From the IMG/VR virus record IMGVR_UViG_3300027573_000287, positions 1 through 21,280 of that record: DNA of 21,280 nucleotides; one strand, 5' to 3'. Below are positions 20,947 through 21,280 of the stretch, piece by piece; position 1 is the stretch's first letter; each line of letters starts with the position of its first letter. Made by a program: the position numbers and the translations under genes. Source of the DNA: a virus. The notes beneath the pieces are model-generated. The model was not told the origin of the DNA and made no database searches. It saw only the letters and a program-made list of their open reading frames with translations.

Positions 20947-21280
20947 TGGCTGGTAGACACATTAGATATAACGTAGCTAGTAGTTATTTTGAATATTCCA
21001 CTACAGGATTAGAGGCCGGGCCATTTGCCAAACTTGATTTAAGTGGACATACTGAAGTAGCACCGGAAGCATTTAAAGTAGGTAGTATATATACTAATGT
21101 TACTGGTGTTAATCCCGCTACTGAATTAGGTTATGGAACTTGGGTTGCATTAGCAGCAGGTAGAGTATTAGTAGGATTTGATTCTGGTCAAGTAGAATTT
21201 GATACTGTTAGAGAAACTGGTGGTGCTAAAACTCATGCTTTAACTACTGCTGAGTTAGCAGCACATAATCATGGAGTTAC
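20946..21280 (+). CDS. tail collar/fibre protein (N-terminal part, runs off the window)
   Basis: The frame starts at the ATG in the TAATG overlap at 20944-20948 and stays open to the right edge (111 codons). It reads MAGRHIRYNVASSYFEYSTT, later YGTWVALAAGRVLVGFDSGQ and GGAKTHALTTAELAAHNHGV. The W-x-A-L-A-A-G-R-V-L-V-G sequence followed by GGAKTHxLTTAELxAHNHG is the hallmark of phage tail-collar domain proteins, which trimerise at tail fibres. Their C-termini normally carry the receptor-binding part, which is not visible here. The GC-rich 8-mer GGCCGGGC lies at 21014-21021 inside this gene. Confidence 0.8.
   Translation, partial: MAGRHIRYNVASSYFEYSTTGLEAGPFAKLDLSGHTEVAPEAFKVGSIYTNVTGVNPATELGYGTWVALAAGRVLVGFDSGQVEFDTVRETGGAKTHALTTAELAAHNHGV

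Noticed and set aside
1-21280. tRNA genes, diversity-generating retroelement or transposase
   Set aside because: No cloverleaf with a T-loop core, no reverse transcriptase or template/variable repeat pair, and no transposase motif were seen.

Overview
The window is a one-way late-gene block of a tailed double-stranded DNA phage (Caudoviricetes). It is AT-rich, roughly one third G+C by eye. Every gene I can support lies on the + strand, most end in TAA, and neighbours are packed with TAATG or ATGA overlaps and AGGAG-type ribosome binding sites. No tape-measure gene is seen, and a head-tail adaptor candidate is followed quickly by tail hub or stopper and fibre modules, so a short-tailed (podovirus-like) virion is the best guess. 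The host cannot be named from this sequence.

Layout. Positions 1-73 hold the tail of an upstream gene. Positions 74-831 have no gene but are dense in hairpins and short repeats (control region, origin or packaging site). Then come a low-complexity unknown protein (832-1392), a terminase small subunit candidate (1410-1973), a small beta-rich protein, a cold-shock-domain protein, and what may be a lysis group: a glycoside-hydrolase-like protein, a membrane/coiled-coil protein and a 46-residue membrane protein. The packaging and head module follows: HNH endonuclease, terminase large subunit, coiled-coil protein, portal with a zinc ribbon, Asp/Lys-rich scaffold and major capsid protein. The connector and tail module follows that: two unknown proteins, an adaptor candidate, a small structural protein, a 610-residue tail/stopper protein, a fibronectin type III protein, several virion proteins, and the start of a tail-collar protein that runs off the right edge.

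Three HNH homing endonuclease genes sit at gene boundaries beside essential genes: before the terminase, after the major capsid gene and before the 610-residue tail gene. The last two have their ribosome binding site in one arm of a perfect inverted repeat (11 and 15 bp) whose other arm lies inside their own coding region, and both are bounded by 8-bp direct repeats. The middle one is broken by a one-base frameshift.

The most striking observation is in the terminase large subunit. An in-frame UGA sits inside the ATP-binding P-loop. It is flanked by two valine codons (GUU UGA GUA), and skipping six nucleotides between them restores an exact P-loop (FYGGVKGPGKSE). The UGA-proximal sequence is also the 3' arm of an 11-bp inverted repeat whose 5' arm covers the terminase start codon. 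This resembles, on a small scale, the T4 gene 60 bypass sequence that travels with a homing endonuclease. A defective gene is the main alternative. A second notable rearrangement is a fibronectin-type tail protein that appears to be split in frame by 2,490 bp of virion genes.
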